Source: Ardenticatenaceae bacterium
GTDB lineage: Bacteria > Chloroflexota > Anaerolineae > Promineifilales > Promineifilaceae
Direction of reading: 5' to 3'
NCBI GenBank assembly: GCA_020634455.1
Contig: JACKBQ010000002.1
Span: 1,488,001 to 1,552,000 of the forward strand
DNA length: 64,000 nucleotides
Shown here: in pieces, positions 27,438-36,842 of the stretch
Numbering within the stretch: the stretch's first letter is position 1
How the letters are laid out: every line of letters starts with the position of its first letter
Position numbers and translations under genes: made by a program
Notes under the pieces: model-generated
The model's input: only the letters and a program-made list of their open reading frames with translations
What the model was told of the DNA's origin: nothing
Database searches by the model: none

Positions 27438-29471
27438 GTGACAACAAAAACCGATAGCGTCGTACCGAATAGAACCAAGTTTACGCTTTGGCCCATTCGT
27501 TGGCAGATGGTTGCCTTGCTGGTGGGGCTGCTCTTGTTGCTATGGCTGGGCATAAAAGCGTGGCGCATTGGTCACGCCGTGCAACAGCTTTTGGGGCAAC
27601 AAACGGCCGTTCAATCCCTGCTGGAAAATGGTCTCACCAACATCAACCCGGATGACGCCGAGGCGATGGCCCAAACGGTGCGTACCAATTTTGTTGTGCT
27701 GCGCGATGAGACCGCCTTCCTGATGCCGATGATGCCACGTCTGGGTTGGGTGCCAAAAGTTGGCCCCTTGCTAGTTGCTGCGCCACAGTTGGTAGAAATG
27801 GGGGATGCGGGTACCGAAACGGCCGTTTACGCCGTCGAAAGTCTCAAACCGTTGCTGCACATCTTGCAATCAGAAAACAGTGGCGATGGGCAACTACCGC
27901 AGTTGATCCAGGCTTTGGCTGATGCCCGCCCTGGCCTGGCAAAAGCGGCCGTTTCGCTGGACCGTGTGGCGGCGGCTCGCAGCCAAATTACCAACCTAGA
28001 CCAGTTCCCCGACAGGCTGCAACCGCTGTTTGCCCAGGCAGACGAATGGCTGCCCATTGCCCAGGACAGTCTGGCGGTGGTGCAGATTTTGCCGGAAATC
28101 ATGGGGGTAAACGGCCGTCGCACCTATCTACTGCTGGCCCAAAACGAAGATGAACTGCGGGCGACGGGCGGTTTTATTTCTGGCGTGGGCACGCTTACCA
28201 TCGAAAACGGCGACATACAAAATCTTGCTTTTCAGGATGCCAGCGCTTTTGATTTACAAACATTTCTGAACAATTCTGAAACTTACGACCCACCACCCCA
28301 GCCTTTATATGATCTAATGGGTTCCCAGTACTTCCTTCTGAGAGATGCCAACTACTGGCCTGATTTCCCTTACTCAGCCCAACAGGCAATTGATTTATAC
28401 CGGCGAGTGGAGCCAAACAGCCAAATAGATGGCGTTATTGCCATTGATCAGGAATTTATGCGCCTGCTGGTGGCGGCTACTGGCCCTGTAACCGTGCCGG
28501 ACACGGGTCAGGTCATTAATGCCCAAAACACTATCCAAAGTTTCCGGGATTCATTCAACATCCAGGAAGGGCAAACCGTTAGCGAATGGTTCCGCAACCG
28601 CAAAGCGTTTCTGACAACGTTTGCCACCGCCATAATGAACAAAGTGCAGGGTGATTTTGGTTCAGTGGACCCTGTGGCTTTTCTCAAAAATATACATTTG
28701 GCGCTAAACAGCCGTCATTTGCAGCTTTACATGCTCAATACGGAAGAATCGGCCGTACTCAACCAGCTCAATTGGGACGGCCGTTTAGAAAACCCCGCCG
28801 GGCAAGACTTTCTGCTGGCGCTGGATACCAACGTGGGCTTCAGCAAAACCAATATGCATATGCAGCGGACCATCCACTACCAGGTAGCGATCAATGCAGA
28901 TCACACGGCATTGGCGACCCTCACGCTGGCTCATACCCACACCAATCCGCCAACCGCCGGGGAAGGCTGTGTGCAAGAAATTTCTTATGATAATGCCCCC
29001 ACCTACCAGGAGATTGCCGACCGTTGCTACTTCAACTTTTTACGAGTTTACAGTTCGCCTGGGGCAACCTTACGCCATGCCACCCAGCATTCTATTCCCG
29101 CCGGGATATTGCTAGGCGGTGCAGCCTGGGCAAAACCGGCCACTGCCACGCAGGAATTTGCAAATTTTGTGACATTTAGCAATTTCATGATGGTGCCGCG
29201 CGGGGAATCGCTGACCACGCAATTTGTTTATGATTTGCCAGCTACGGTAGTGCAGCAGCAAGACGGCCGTACCATCTACCAGCTATGGCTGCGTAAACAG
29301 GCCGGTACGCCTGATGAGCCATACACCGTTGAGGTACAGCTGCCAGCGGGAAGTACGGCCGTACGCGCCACAGCTTCCAGCGCAGCAACCATTGTTCAAC
29401 AAGAAGCGCTTGTTCAGATAAACCTGAATTTGCAAACAGACACCTTGATTACCGTAGAATTTATAGAGTAA
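27438..29471 (+). CDS. DUF4012 domain envelope protein
   Basis: 677 residues. One N-terminal transmembrane helix (about 25-45) is followed by a long extracytoplasmic region. The DUF4012 core is marked by GRRTYLLLAQNEDELRATGGFISG, followed by ANYWPDFPYSAQQAIDLYRR and IDGVIAIDQEFMRLLVAATG. The domain resembles the LytR-CpsA-Psr group in topology but its activity is unknown. GTG start directly follows the stop of the DUF2723 gene with no gap, which suggests coupled translation. It is part of the envelope cluster. Confidence 0.85.
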   Translation: MTTKTDSVVPNRTKFTLWPIRWQMVALLVGLLLLLWLGIKAWRIGHAVQQLLGQQTAVQSLLENGLTNINPDDAEAMAQTVRTNFVVLRDETAFLMPMMPRLGWVPKVGPLLVAAPQLVEMGDAGTETAVYAVESLKPLLHILQSENSGDGQLPQLIQALADARPGLAKAAVSLDRVAAARSQITNLDQFPDRLQPLFAQADEWLPIAQDSLAVVQILPEIMGVNGRRTYLLLAQNEDELRATGGFISGVGTLTIENGDIQNLAFQDASAFDLQTFLNNSETYDPPPQPLYDLMGSQYFLLRDANYWPDFPYSAQQAIDLYRRVEPNSQIDGVIAIDQEFMRLLVAATGPVTVPDTGQVINAQNTIQSFRDSFNIQEGQTVSEWFRNRKAFLTTFATAIMNKVQGDFGSVDPVAFLKNIHLALNSRHLQLYMLNTEESAVLNQLNWDGRLENPAGQDFLLALDTNVGFSKTNMHMQRTIHYQVAINADHTALATLTLAHTHTNPPTAGEGCVQEISYDNAPTYQEIADRCYFNFLRVYSSPGATLRHATQHSIPAGILLGGAAWAKPATATQEFANFVTFSNFMMVPRGESLTTQFVYDLPATVVQQQDGRTIYQLWLRKQAGTPDEPYTVEVQLPAGSTAVRATASSAATIVQQEALVQINLNLQTDTLITVEFIE

Positions 29472-29475
29472 ATTG

Positions 29476-30372
29476 ATGATTAAAAGACAGATTGTTTTAA
29501 CGCTGACAAGTGCATTATTTTTGAGCCTCGTGGTGTGGGCCTCAGCCAATTCACCCATCGTGTATGGCATTGGCAATGGCCAAACCATCCCTACCGTCAC
29601 ATCCACCCCACGCCCCCCAACCAACACACCTTCTGGCGGGGGTAATGGTGGCGGCAATAACGCGAACAACACGCCAACACCTACGAATCTTCCCAACAAT
29701 CCCAATGCCACACCCACTTCCACCTTGCTGCCCCTGACTTTTGCACCCACGCCGGTTGGCGGCTTTCTGCCAACGGCCGTTCCCTGCGGAGCCAATCCCA
29801 CCATCCAAACTTTGGACGCCACCAACGTGCGCAGCGGCCCTGGCACGGAGTACGACATCATTGGCGAACTGGTATATTTGGAGGTGCGATACATTGCCGG
29901 ACGGGCCGAAACGGCCGCATGGTGGCTTATCCAGTTCAACAACGGCCAGCTTGGCTGGGTGGCCGACGAAGTCGTGAACGTGCGGGGCTATACCGCCATC
30001 GTACCCATTGTAGAAGCGCCACCGCTGAATGGCAGCACACCAACACCCGGCGCATTGTGGAATCCAACGCCACCCCCGTTTTGCACCGTCACCCCGCCGC
30101 CAACTGAACCACCAACGGCCATTCCTGCCGAAGCAACAGAGGCAACCGCCACCGCCACGCTGCCACCAACAGAACCACCACCCACGGAAGTGCGCCCCAC
30201 CAGCACGCCCATTGTGCAAGCAACGGCCGTACCGCTCAATCCAACCGCCGCCCCCACCGCCCAACCCTCTGCAGATGAAGGTGGCGGTGGTAGCCTGGGT
30301 TTGATTTTGCTTGGCGCGGCCGCAATTTTGGGCGCAGGCATCTTCTTCTTTTTTAGGCAACAACAGGATTAA
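29476..30372 (+). CDS. secreted SH3b-domain protein with C-terminal membrane anchor
   Basis: 298 residues. A signal peptide ends near VWASANS. A Gly/Asn/Thr/Pro-rich stretch follows, then one bacterial SH3 domain (TLDATNVRSGPGTEYDIIG through WVADEVVNVRG), a long Pro/Thr-rich linker, and a C-terminal transmembrane helix (LGLILLGAAAILGAGIFFFF). SH3b domains often bind wall polymers. ATG 29476 is preferred to TTG 29473. It ends the co-directional envelope block. Confidence 0.85.
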   Translation: MIKRQIVLTLTSALFLSLVVWASANSPIVYGIGNGQTIPTVTSTPRPPTNTPSGGGNGGGNNANNTPTPTNLPNNPNATPTSTLLPLTFAPTPVGGFLPTAVPCGANPTIQTLDATNVRSGPGTEYDIIGELVYLEVRYIAGRAETAAWWLIQFNNGQLGWVADEVVNVRGYTAIVPIVEAPPLNGSTPTPGALWNPTPPPFCTVTPPPTEPPTAIPAEATEATATATLPPTEPPPTEVRPTSTPIVQATAVPLNPTAAPTAQPSADEGGGGSLGLILLGAAAILGAGIFFFFRQQQD

Positions 30373-30381
30373 CCACGCCGT

Positions 30382-31779
30382 ATGATCACGCGGCAGCGCA
30401 CGCGCCAGCTATTTGCCTTTGCCGTTTTCATCATCTTGGCCTCGCTAGACAACGCCGCAGCGGGCGTATTGCCGCCGCTGTACGCCATCATTGCCCGCGA
30501 TTTGCAGGCAAGCGACGCGGCACTGGGGGCGGTAACGGCCGTTTATCTGCTCATCGTGGCCGCCGCAGCCATCGTTTGGGGGTACCGGGGCGATCAAACA
30601 GAGCGCAAACCGCTGTTATTTTGGGGCACCCTGGTTTGGGTCGCAGCAATGTATTTCACCACGCTGGCCCAAAACTTCGCCCAATTTTTGATTTTTCAAA
30701 TGATTACGGCCGTTGGTGTCGGCGGTATCAGTTCACTCGGCTTTAGCGTCGTCAGCGATCTGGTGCCAGCACGGCGGCGGGGGCTGGCACTCAGTCTGTG
30801 GAGCGTTTCGCAAGGCATCGGCACCTCGCTGGGAGCGCTGCTGGCGGGCACCGTCGGCGCGTTCGATTGGCGTTACCCGTTCTGGATTATTGCCGGCGTG
30901 GGGCTGATCTTCGCCCTGCTCTTTCTGCTCACCCGCGAACCGCTGCGCGGCCAGGCAGAGCCAGAGTTGGCCCCGCTTTTTGCCCAGGGTAAACGATACG
31001 ATTTCCGCATCACCCGCGCCGATCTTGCCCTCATGTGGCACCACGCATCCAACCGTTGGCTGCTGCTGCAAAGCTTCTTTTACGCCCTGGCCTACGGCTC
31101 TACCCTCTGGATTCCGCGCTGGGCCATCGCCCGCGTGCAGGCCGAAGGGTACAGCCTGGAAACGGCGACCATTGTGGGCAATTTAATCATTGCTTTGCTC
31201 AGTTTGGGGGGATTTACGGCCGTACTTTCCGGGCACCTGGGTGACTGGTGGCAGCAGCGCAGCGAGCAAGGGCGCGTCAAGCTGGCCATGCTCGGCACGT
31301 TGGTCGCCGCGCCGCTGTACGTCTGGCTCTACTTTATCCCTTTCCGGGGCTTGAATCTGCCCGAAACCAGCAATTTTGTCGTATTGGCAACGGCCGTTTT
31401 GCGCACATTTGTAACCAACCCGTGGGTGATATTGGCCTTTTTGGTGGCATTTACGGCCGTTACCTTCCAATCTGCCGATCCACCCAATTGGGCCGCCATG
31501 ATCACCGACGTGAATCTGCCCGAACATCGCGGAACCGTCATCGGCCTCAGCCGCATGTTCCGCGCCGTGGGCAACGCGCTAAGTGTTTGGCTGGCTGGTT
31601 GGCTATTTGCCTGGCTGAACGGCCGTCTCCCCGAGCCAGAAAATTACGCCTACGGCCTTGCCTTTTTTCAAATTTTGGTCATCCCAGCCCTCATCTGCTA
31701 CCTCATTTTGCAAAAATATATTGCCAAAGATAAACAGGCAATTGCCACCTTACTCACAAAACGCGCCCAGGCCAGCTAA
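30382..31779 (+). CDS. MFS transporter
   Basis: 465 residues with twelve predicted helices. The loop 2-3 motif is GYRGDQTERKPLLFWG, a variant of the MFS signature, and RRRGLALSLWSVSQGIGTSLG is the 4-5 region. LPEHRGTVIGLSRMFRAVGNALS appears in the second half. It could be a spinster-like or sugar-phosphate permease; the substrate is unknown. It starts 9 bases after the SH3b gene and precedes the GntR regulator of the demethylation block. Confidence 0.88.
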   Translation: MITRQRTRQLFAFAVFIILASLDNAAAGVLPPLYAIIARDLQASDAALGAVTAVYLLIVAAAAIVWGYRGDQTERKPLLFWGTLVWVAAMYFTTLAQNFAQFLIFQMITAVGVGGISSLGFSVVSDLVPARRRGLALSLWSVSQGIGTSLGALLAGTVGAFDWRYPFWIIAGVGLIFALLFLLTREPLRGQAEPELAPLFAQGKRYDFRITRADLALMWHHASNRWLLLQSFFYALAYGSTLWIPRWAIARVQAEGYSLETATIVGNLIIALLSLGGFTAVLSGHLGDWWQQRSEQGRVKLAMLGTLVAAPLYVWLYFIPFRGLNLPETSNFVVLATAVLRTFVTNPWVILAFLVAFTAVTFQSADPPNWAAMITDVNLPEHRGTVIGLSRMFRAVGNALSVWLAGWLFAWLNGRLPEPENYAYGLAFFQILVIPALICYLILQKYIAKDKQAIATLLTKRAQAS

Positions 31780-31842
31780 GCAAACTACAGAGAATTCAGC
31801 AAACGCTTGCATCAGGCTAAACGTGTGTTACCATTGCGCCTC

Positions 31843-31862
31843 ATTACAGATATATCTGTAAT
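31843..31862. promoter_or_regulatory. 20-bp perfect palindrome, probable operator
   Basis: ATTACAGATATATCTGTAAT reads the same on both strands. It lies about 70 bases upstream of the GntR-family regulator start, where autoregulatory operators of this family are common. Confidence 0.65.
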
Positions 31863-31892
31863 ATATCAAACCCGATTAGGTAGTTGCCGCAA

Positions 31893-31917
31893 TTTAGACG
31901 TCCACACACTGTCTAAA
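31893..31917. promoter_or_regulatory. interrupted palindrome, second candidate operator
   Basis: TTTAGAC at 31893-31899 and GTCTAAA at 31911-31917, separated by 11 bases, lie 15 bases upstream of the regulator ATG. Confidence 0.45.
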
Positions 31918-31932
31918 ACAAAGGGAAACAAG

Positions 31933-32628
31933 ATGGGTATGCAAGCTCCCCCGCAACGCTCGCTCAGCGAGCAAGCTTACGAGCTAATTCGGCACAAAAT
32001 TGTAACCCTGGCGTTACCCCCCAGCGCGGTGGTGGACGAGGGTCGCTTGCAAGAAGAACTAGGCCTGGGGCGCACCCCGATTCGTGAAGCGCTCAAGCGG
32101 CTGGAACTCGAGCGGCTCATCACCATCATTCCGCGTCGTGGCATCTTCGTCACCCCCATCAACCTGACAGATCTACAAAGATTGTATGAAATGCGGCTCA
32201 ATCTGGAATGTTTGGCTACCGAACTGGCAGCTATGCGAGGTACGGCCGTACATTGGCAAGAAATGGCAGCCGTACTCGATCAAGTCAACACACTAGACAA
32301 CATCTCCCCGGAACAACTCATCGCTATAGATGACCAGTGCCACCGCATTATCTACCAGGCCGCCGACAACCAGTTTTTGGAACAAACGCTTATGGCGCTC
32401 TACCCACTTAGCCTGCGCATGTGGAACGTTGCCCTGGCCAAATTGGGCGACAAAAAAGAAAGCGTTGTGAAATACGAACACATCATCGAACACGAACAAA
32501 TCATGGTCGCCCTGCAAACTGGCGCAGTAGAAGAAGCTGTAAACCTGATGCGACGTCACATCGAAGCGTACCAGCAATATATCGAAAATATTATTCTTGG
32601 TAAGTCAGCCCAGCTTTTGGCCGCCTGA
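31933..32628 (+). CDS. GntR-family transcriptional regulator (FCD/FadR subfamily)
   Basis: 231 residues. An N-terminal winged helix (SEQAYELIRHKIVTLALPPSAVVDEGRL, GRTPIREALKRLELE, PRRGIFVTP) is followed by an all-helical FCD effector domain. Its metal/ligand residues are plausible at MRLNLE, DDQCHRIIY and MRRHIEAY. FCD regulators respond to small organic acids or amines. It is the first gene before the methyltransferase block at 32676-46914 and is probably its regulator. The frame extends to 31807, but ATG 31933 with AAGGGAAAC upstream fits family length. Confidence 0.92.
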   Translation: MGMQAPPQRSLSEQAYELIRHKIVTLALPPSAVVDEGRLQEELGLGRTPIREALKRLELERLITIIPRRGIFVTPINLTDLQRLYEMRLNLECLATELAAMRGTAVHWQEMAAVLDQVNTLDNISPEQLIAIDDQCHRIIYQAADNQFLEQTLMALYPLSLRMWNVALAKLGDKKESVVKYEHIIEHEQIMVALQTGAVEEAVNLMRRHIEAYQQYIENIILGKSAQLLAA

Positions 32629-32675
32629 TTTGCCGCCTGTAACCCCACACCAAAACTGTCCAGGAGGACCCGTCT

Positions 32676-34208
32676 ATGAGCCGTGATAGACGAACACGCC
32701 GAATCAGCCGCCGAGACAAACATCCGGCTGATCCCGAAGCCACAACCATTGCCAAAATCGCCCAACCCCTCAACACCCTGCCCCCTTATGAACTAGTCAA
32801 CGAGGAAGGCATTGCAAAAATTCATAACGCATCTTTGGAAATCTTGTCCGATGTGGGCATTGATTTTTACGACGACGAAGCCCAGGCCATTTTAATACAG
32901 CATGGGGTTCGGATGCAGGGCGATACCGCCTTCTTCGACCGGGAAATGATTGCTGAGTATGTGACCAAAGCGCCCAGCCAATTTACCCAACTCGCCCGCA
33001 ACCCAGAGCGGAATGTGGTGATCGGTGGCAAGCACGTATGCTTTGCCCCGGTTTACGGCCCGCCTTTTGTGGTGAATTTGGATCGAGGGCGACGCGAGGC
33101 CACGCTAGAAGATTTTCGCAACTTTGTGAAGCTCACCTACCAGAGCGAATGGCTGCACCACTCTGGCGGCACCATCGTAGAACCCACCGACGAGCCAACC
33201 CACACCCGCCACCTGGACATGGTGTACAGCCACATCAAGTACAGCGACAAGCCATTCATGGGTTCCGTCACCTCCGCCAACAACGCCGCCGACAGTGTAA
33301 AAATGGCCGAAATTGTGTTCGGGTCTGAGGCAATGGCCGAACAACCTGCATTGCTTTCACTCATCAACATCAGCAGCCCCCGCCGTCTGGATGACCGGAT
33401 GCTGGGTGCTTTGAAAGTGTACGCTAAGGCGCGGCAAGCGCTCATCATCACGCCGTTCCTATTTTCCGGGGCGATGGCTCCGGTGGGGGTGGCGGGCACG
33501 CTGGTGCAGCTCAATGCGGAAGCACTGGCGGGCATTGTTTTTTCGCAAATGGTAAATCCGGGGACACCAGTCGTTTACGGCGCGTTCCAGACGAACATTG
33601 ATTTGCAAAGTGGTGCCCCCGTGTTTGGTTCGCCAGAGAGCCAGCTTGCGTTGTATACGGCCGCACAACTTGCCCGCAAACACAAACTCCCCTTCCGCAG
33701 CGGCGGCATGTTCGCCAGCAGCAAAATCGCCGATGCCCAGGCGGCTTACGAATCGGTGATGGTGATGCTGCCAACGGTGCAGGCTGGCGTGAACTTTGTC
33801 CTGCACGCCGCAGGCTGGCTGGAGGGTGGTCTGGCTGCTGGCTATGAGAAATTCGTGCTGGACAATGAACTGCTGGGCATGTTCCACAAATTCATGAAGG
33901 GGTTGGACTTGTCTGAAAATGGTATGGCGATGGAATCGCTACGCACGGTGCCCACCGACGGGCACCACCTGGGCACCCCGCACACGATGCAAAATTTCCG
34001 TCAAGCGTTTCATCGTTCCACCTTTTTTGATTACAACTCGTTTGAGCAGTGGCGGGATGAAGGGGGGATAACAGCAACGGAGAAGGCAAACGGCCGTTAC
34101 AAAACCCTCCTCCGCCAGTACCAACCACCCAGCCTCGACCCCGCCGTAGATGAGGCCCTGCTAGCCTTCATGGCCAAACGTAAAGCAGAGATAAAACCAG
34201 AGTATTAA
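32676..34208 (+). CDS. MttB-family methylamine:corrinoid methyltransferase (non-pyrrolysine type)
   Basis: 510 residues. TIM-barrel methyltransferase of the trimethylamine methyltransferase superfamily, with blocks EEGIAKIHNASLEILSDVG, HHSGGTIVEPTD and SPRRLDDRMLGALKVYA. True TMA methyltransferases contain pyrrolysine encoded by an in-frame TAG; none is present here and the frame is uninterrupted, so this belongs with MtgB-like enzymes acting on quaternary amines such as glycine betaine. AGGAGG lies at 32662-32667. It should methylate the Co(I) corrinoid protein encoded at 41499. Substrate inferred only from family and neighbours. Confidence 0.9.
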   Translation: MSRDRRTRRISRRDKHPADPEATTIAKIAQPLNTLPPYELVNEEGIAKIHNASLEILSDVGIDFYDDEAQAILIQHGVRMQGDTAFFDREMIAEYVTKAPSQFTQLARNPERNVVIGGKHVCFAPVYGPPFVVNLDRGRREATLEDFRNFVKLTYQSEWLHHSGGTIVEPTDEPTHTRHLDMVYSHIKYSDKPFMGSVTSANNAADSVKMAEIVFGSEAMAEQPALLSLINISSPRRLDDRMLGALKVYAKARQALIITPFLFSGAMAPVGVAGTLVQLNAEALAGIVFSQMVNPGTPVVYGAFQTNIDLQSGAPVFGSPESQLALYTAAQLARKHKLPFRSGGMFASSKIADAQAAYESVMVMLPTVQAGVNFVLHAAGWLEGGLAAGYEKFVLDNELLGMFHKFMKGLDLSENGMAMESLRTVPTDGHHLGTPHTMQNFRQAFHRSTFFDYNSFEQWRDEGGITATEKANGRYKTLLRQYQPPSLDPAVDEALLAFMAKRKAEIKPEY

Positions 34209-34266
34209 ACCAACCGCCCGGAGGTTTTGATCCTCCGCGGGGTTAATCAGCGAAGGAGCTATAAAC
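34209..34266 (+). promoter_or_regulatory. GC-rich stem-loop between methyltransferase and flavoprotein genes
   Basis: CCGCCCGGAGG and CCTCCGCGGGG flank a 7-base loop. The stem ends about 15 bases before the AAGGAG ribosome binding site of the next gene. It could be a processing site or attenuator that sets the relative expression of the two genes. Confidence 0.45.
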
Positions 34267-36783
34267 ATGAGTGATTTACCAAAAAAAGCACAAATTGTCG
34301 TCATTGGGGCAGGGATTGTGGGGAACAGCCTGGTCTACCACCTGGCTAAACATGGCTGGAAAGACATTGTCTTGCTAGACAAAGGCCCTCTGCCCAATCC
34401 CGGTGGCTCCACGGGGCACGCCTCCAACTTTATTTTTCTCGTGGACCATTCCAAAGAGATGGCCATGATCACCCTGAACAGCGTGCGCCAATACAAAGAG
34501 CTGGGCGTGTTTACCCAAAGCGGCGGCATCGAAGTAGCCCGTACCGAAGAGCGCATGGAGGAACTGCGGCGGCGCATGGCCTCCTCCAAGGCGTGGGGCA
34601 TTGAATCGCATCTACTAACCCCGGATGAGGTGCAGAAACTGGTGCCTTACCTGGACAAAAGCATCATCAAGGGCGGTTTTTACACCCCTGGCGTCGGCGT
34701 AGTAGATTCCCTACGGGCGGGCACGCTAATGCGCGAATACGCGATGGAAAAAGGCGTATTGCAACTATTTCCCAACACGGAAATCGAAGATTTGGTGGTG
34801 AAAAAGGGCAAAATCAAAGCCGTCAAAACCAATCGCGGCAAAATTAAAGCCAAATATGTCATGATTGCCTGTGGCGTGTGGAGTCCGCGTATCGCCGAGA
34901 TGGCTGGGGCCACCATTCCCCTCACCCCTGCCGTCCACCAGATGATCAGCGTTGGCCCGCTGGCGCTGATGGAAAAAACCAGCAGCGAAATTGAGTACCC
35001 CATCGTGCGTGACATGGATACCTTTTGCTACGAGCGGCAAAACGGCAACGACATGGAAGTGGGTTCCTACGCCCATCGCCCAATTTTGATGGACGCCCAC
35101 GATATCCCCTCCATTGAAGAGTCGGCCATGTCCCCCACCGAACTACCGTTTACCGAAGAAGATTTTGAGCCGCAGCTAGAGCAAGCGTTGGAGCTAATGC
35201 CGGAAATTTTGGGCGATGAGAAGGCGGGCATTCGTCACGCCATCAACGGTTTGCTCTCGCTCACGCCAGACGGCAGCCCGATCATCGGCGAGACGGTGGA
35301 GGTGAAGAATTTATGGTCGGTGGCGGCCATCTGGATTAAGGAAGCGCCCGGTTTTGCCAAAGCGGCCGTTGAGCTGTTCACCTATGGCGCGTCTGAGATT
35401 GATATTCATGCCTGCGACACGGCCCGATTTTATGAATACGGCCGTTCCAAACACCACATCAATGCCCGCACCTCTGAAGCGTTTAACAAAACCTACGGCA
35501 TCATCCACCCCCGCGAACAGTATTTGTCCAACCGCAACGTGCGCGTTAGCCCCTTCTACATCCGCGAAGTTGAATTGGGTGCTGAATTTTTTGAGACGGC
35601 CGGTTGGGAACGGCCGCAGTGGTACAACAGCAATGCCAAACTGCTGGACGAGTACAAAGACCGCATTAACGATCGTCCCCATGAATGGGACGCCCGCTGG
35701 TGGTCGCCCATCATCAACGCCGAGCACCTGGCCATGCGTGACCGCGTTGCCATGGTAGACCTCACCGCCTTCGCTCAGTTCGATGTGGAAGGCTACGGCG
35801 TAGTCGATTACATCGAAAAAATGGCGGTCAACAAAATGGACGTGCCCGTCGGGCAGGGCGTTTACACGCCAATTTTGAACCCGCACGGCGGCTTTAAGTC
35901 TGACCTCACCATCTTGCGGCTGTCCAAGAACAAATACCGCATCATCACCGGCGGCAGCGACGGCGGACGCGACAAGAAATGGTTCAAAGACAACCTGCCC
36001 AACGATGGCTCCGTCACCTTCACCGATCTCACCTCCGCTATTTGCACCGTGGGCCTGTGGGGGCCACACGCCCGCGACGTGCTGCAAGCCGTCACCTACG
36101 ACGACGTTTCCAACGACGCCTTCCCCTACGGCACCACCCAGGAACTGATCGTCAACGGCATCCCGGTCACCGCCTTCCGCATCTCCTACGTGGGCGAACT
36201 GGGCTGGGAGCTAAGCACCAACATGGAGCACGGCCTCAAGCTGTGGGACACACTCTGGGACGCAGGGCAGGAGTTTGGCGTCGTGCCGGCAGGCATTGGC
36301 GTGTATGGCACCACCGGCCGCCTGGAAAAAGGGTACCGCCTGATGGGCAGCGAGCTGGAAGGCGAGTACACCCCCGTCGAGGCTGGCCTGGATCGGCGGC
36401 TGGTGAAGAAAGCCGACTTCATCGGCAAAAAAGCGTACCTGAAGGCCCGCGAAGAAGGGCCAGCGGCGATTCTTTGCACGCTCACGGTGGATGATCACAC
36501 TTCCGCCAGTGGCATGAAGCGGTACATGAACGGCCGTGAGCCCATCGTCACGCCAGACGGTGAGCGCATTGTGGATGGGAAGGGACGGCCGTCTTACGTA
36601 ACAAGCGCCGGGGCTGGGCCATCGGTTGGCAAACACCTGCTGCTGGCCTACCTGCCCCCCAACCTGGCCAAAGAAGGCACCCAACTGGCCGTCGAATACA
36701 TGACCGAACTGTACCCGGTCACCGTCGCCGTCGCTGGCAGTCGGCCGTTGTTCGACCCGGATAATGAGAGAATGAAGCAGTAA
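34267..36783 (+). CDS. dimethylglycine/sarcosine dehydrogenase-like flavoprotein with GcvT domain
   Basis: 838 residues. The N-terminal DAO-type FAD domain carries VVIGAGIVGNSLVYHLAKHG. GGSTGHAS is at the place where DMGDH/SARDH have the His that carries covalent FAD (from memory of the family). The C-terminal half (about 430-830) is a GcvT/aminomethyltransferase fold that binds tetrahydrofolate. Such enzymes oxidise N-methyl groups, pass formaldehyde equivalents to THF as methylene-THF, and feed electrons to ETF. EtfB and EtfA follow directly. Strong AAGGAG before the ATG. Confidence 0.92.
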   Translation: MSDLPKKAQIVVIGAGIVGNSLVYHLAKHGWKDIVLLDKGPLPNPGGSTGHASNFIFLVDHSKEMAMITLNSVRQYKELGVFTQSGGIEVARTEERMEELRRRMASSKAWGIESHLLTPDEVQKLVPYLDKSIIKGGFYTPGVGVVDSLRAGTLMREYAMEKGVLQLFPNTEIEDLVVKKGKIKAVKTNRGKIKAKYVMIACGVWSPRIAEMAGATIPLTPAVHQMISVGPLALMEKTSSEIEYPIVRDMDTFCYERQNGNDMEVGSYAHRPILMDAHDIPSIEESAMSPTELPFTEEDFEPQLEQALELMPEILGDEKAGIRHAINGLLSLTPDGSPIIGETVEVKNLWSVAAIWIKEAPGFAKAAVELFTYGASEIDIHACDTARFYEYGRSKHHINARTSEAFNKTYGIIHPREQYLSNRNVRVSPFYIREVELGAEFFETAGWERPQWYNSNAKLLDEYKDRINDRPHEWDARWWSPIINAEHLAMRDRVAMVDLTAFAQFDVEGYGVVDYIEKMAVNKMDVPVGQGVYTPILNPHGGFKSDLTILRLSKNKYRIITGGSDGGRDKKWFKDNLPNDGSVTFTDLTSAICTVGLWGPHARDVLQAVTYDDVSNDAFPYGTTQELIVNGIPVTAFRISYVGELGWELSTNMEHGLKLWDTLWDAGQEFGVVPAGIGVYGTTGRLEKGYRLMGSELEGEYTPVEAGLDRRLVKKADFIGKKAYLKAREEGPAAILCTLTVDDHTSASGMKRYMNGREPIVTPDGERIVDGKGRPSYVTSAGAGPSVGKHLLLAYLPPNLAKEGTQLAVEYMTELYPVTVAVAGSRPLFDPDNERMKQ

Positions 36784-36832
36784 ACGGTAATCGGTGATCA
36801 GTAAATGGAAAACCGATTACCGATTACCGGAA
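36784..36832. repeat. GGTAATCGG/CGATTACC-family inverted repeat, copy 1
   Basis: ACGGTAATCGGTGATC on the left and AACCGATTACCGATTACCGG on the right form a hairpin. It fills the junction between the flavoprotein and etfB genes. Confidence 0.8.
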
Positions 36833-36842
36833 AAGGTGAAAC

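Noticed and set aside
32676..34208. Pyrrolysine-containing trimethylamine methyltransferase
   Set aside because: No in-frame TAG interrupts the gene, and no pyl genes are in the window.
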